64,000 nucleotides of DNA from Luteimonas sp. BLCC-B24 (GTDB lineage Bacteria > Pseudomonadota > Gammaproteobacteria > Xanthomonadales > Xanthomonadaceae): NCBI RefSeq assembly GCF_028550595.1, contig NZ_JAQQGN010000002.1, positions 186,001 through 250,000 of the forward strand. The letters run 5' to 3'. This document shows, piece by piece, positions 63,841-64,000 of this stretch. The translations under genes and the position numbers were made by a program. Below the pieces are notes generated by a model. That model was not told where the DNA came from and did no database searches. It saw only the letters and a list, made by a program, of their open reading frames with translations. Within the stretch, counting starts at the first letter, position 1, and every line of letters begins with the position of its first letter.

Positions 63841-64000
63841 ATGAGCCTCGTCGACACCGCCGCCCGCATCCCCGAGTACGTTCCCGATCCGGCCGGGATC
63901 GCCGCCTGCGCGGCCGCGTCCGCAGCGGATGCCGTCGTCCGCGGACGGGTGCAGGTCGTGCTGCCGATGCGACATGCCGGCGCGCGCGAGGTCGAGATCG
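63841..64000 (+). CDS. Start of a SAM-riboswitch-controlled gene, probably methionine biosynthesis
   Basis: Only 53 codons are visible before the window ends; the ATG at 63841 begins MSLVDTAARIPEYVPDPAGI and continues through VVLPMRHAGAREVEI. No signal peptide or membrane helix is seen. The S-box leader 100 bp upstream implies a role in methionine or sulfur metabolism. The N-terminal LPMRHAGAREVEI could be the first strands of a MetX-type homoserine acyltransferase (alpha/beta hydrolase), which is often S-box-controlled in this group; that is an inference from context. Confidence 0.5.
   Translation, partial: MSLVDTAARIPEYVPDPAGIAACAAASAADAVVRGRVQVVLPMRHAGAREVEI

Noticed and set aside
63241-63975. 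Minus-strand open frame across the SAM riboswitch
   Set aside because: It is antisense to the riboswitch and to the downstream gene, has no family motif, and its composition is that of a shadow frame.

Overview
This is a high-GC (about 70%) gammaproteobacterial chromosome segment. It is most likely from a Lysobacteraceae/Xanthomonadaceae organism such as Luteimonas or Lysobacter. The reasons are the TonB-dependent receptors, the HemP/DUF6607 heme locus, the small secreted Cys-pair protein, the Anbu/ATP-grasp/alpha-E cluster, an S-box (SAM) riboswitch and an SAH riboswitch on ahcY, and the overall gene set. I found 53 protein genes (two cut by the window edges), one extensively decayed gene, and no rRNA, tRNA or CRISPR array.

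Layout. 1-7.2 kb: a partial secreted protein, metF, a DUF3228 gene, an ECF sigma factor with a membrane partner diverging from a secreted amidohydrolase across a mirror-image promoter pair, and ahcY under an SAH riboswitch. 7.4-15.7 kb: a secreted S9 peptidase, the Anbu proteasome-like cluster (without its usual transglutaminase gene), metK and a UPF0149 gene. 15.8-21.4 kb: membrane hydrolase, dusB, nucleoside salvage (nupC-rbsK) and an aldo/keto reductase. 21.5-25.2 kb: Fur-controlled heme uptake (hemP, TonB receptor, DUF6607). 25.3-29.8 kb: SPFH/NfeD pair, gcvT, gcvH, then an 860-bp structured non-coding stretch leading into a histone H1-like gene. 29.8-45.5 kb: beta-lactamase-fold hydrolase, lemA-htpX, GMC oxidoreductase, transporter, fadE/tetR, an XRE regulator, pckG and a TPR-Asp/Asn hydroxylase. 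45.5-52.3 kb: a less GC-rich, gene-poor accessory stretch with a frameshifted TPR/2OG-oxygenase pseudogene, a small secreted protein and a large TonB receptor. 52.3-64 kb: outer-membrane protein, hslO, mtgA with an overlapping polyprenyl-phosphate-type glycosyltransferase, asmA-like, MliC-like lipoprotein, hemolysin III, prfC, a glycosyltransferase carrying a ten-G tract, an M23 peptidase, and finally a SAM-I riboswitch in front of a truncated gene.

How the genes fit together. Methionine/SAM recycling is prominent: metF, metK, ahcY and the riboswitch-controlled gene at the right edge lie in four separate units, two of which carry metabolite-sensing leaders (SAH on, SAM off). gcvT/gcvH feed the same one-carbon pool. 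Envelope functions (MtgA, M23, LemA/HtpX, AsmA, Hsp33, TonB receptors) make up much of the rest.

The most interesting items are the mirror-image ECF promoter, the G10 tract in a glycosyltransferase, the histone-like gene with its long leader containing a promoter and a terminator-like hairpin, and the Anbu cluster lacking a transglutaminase.
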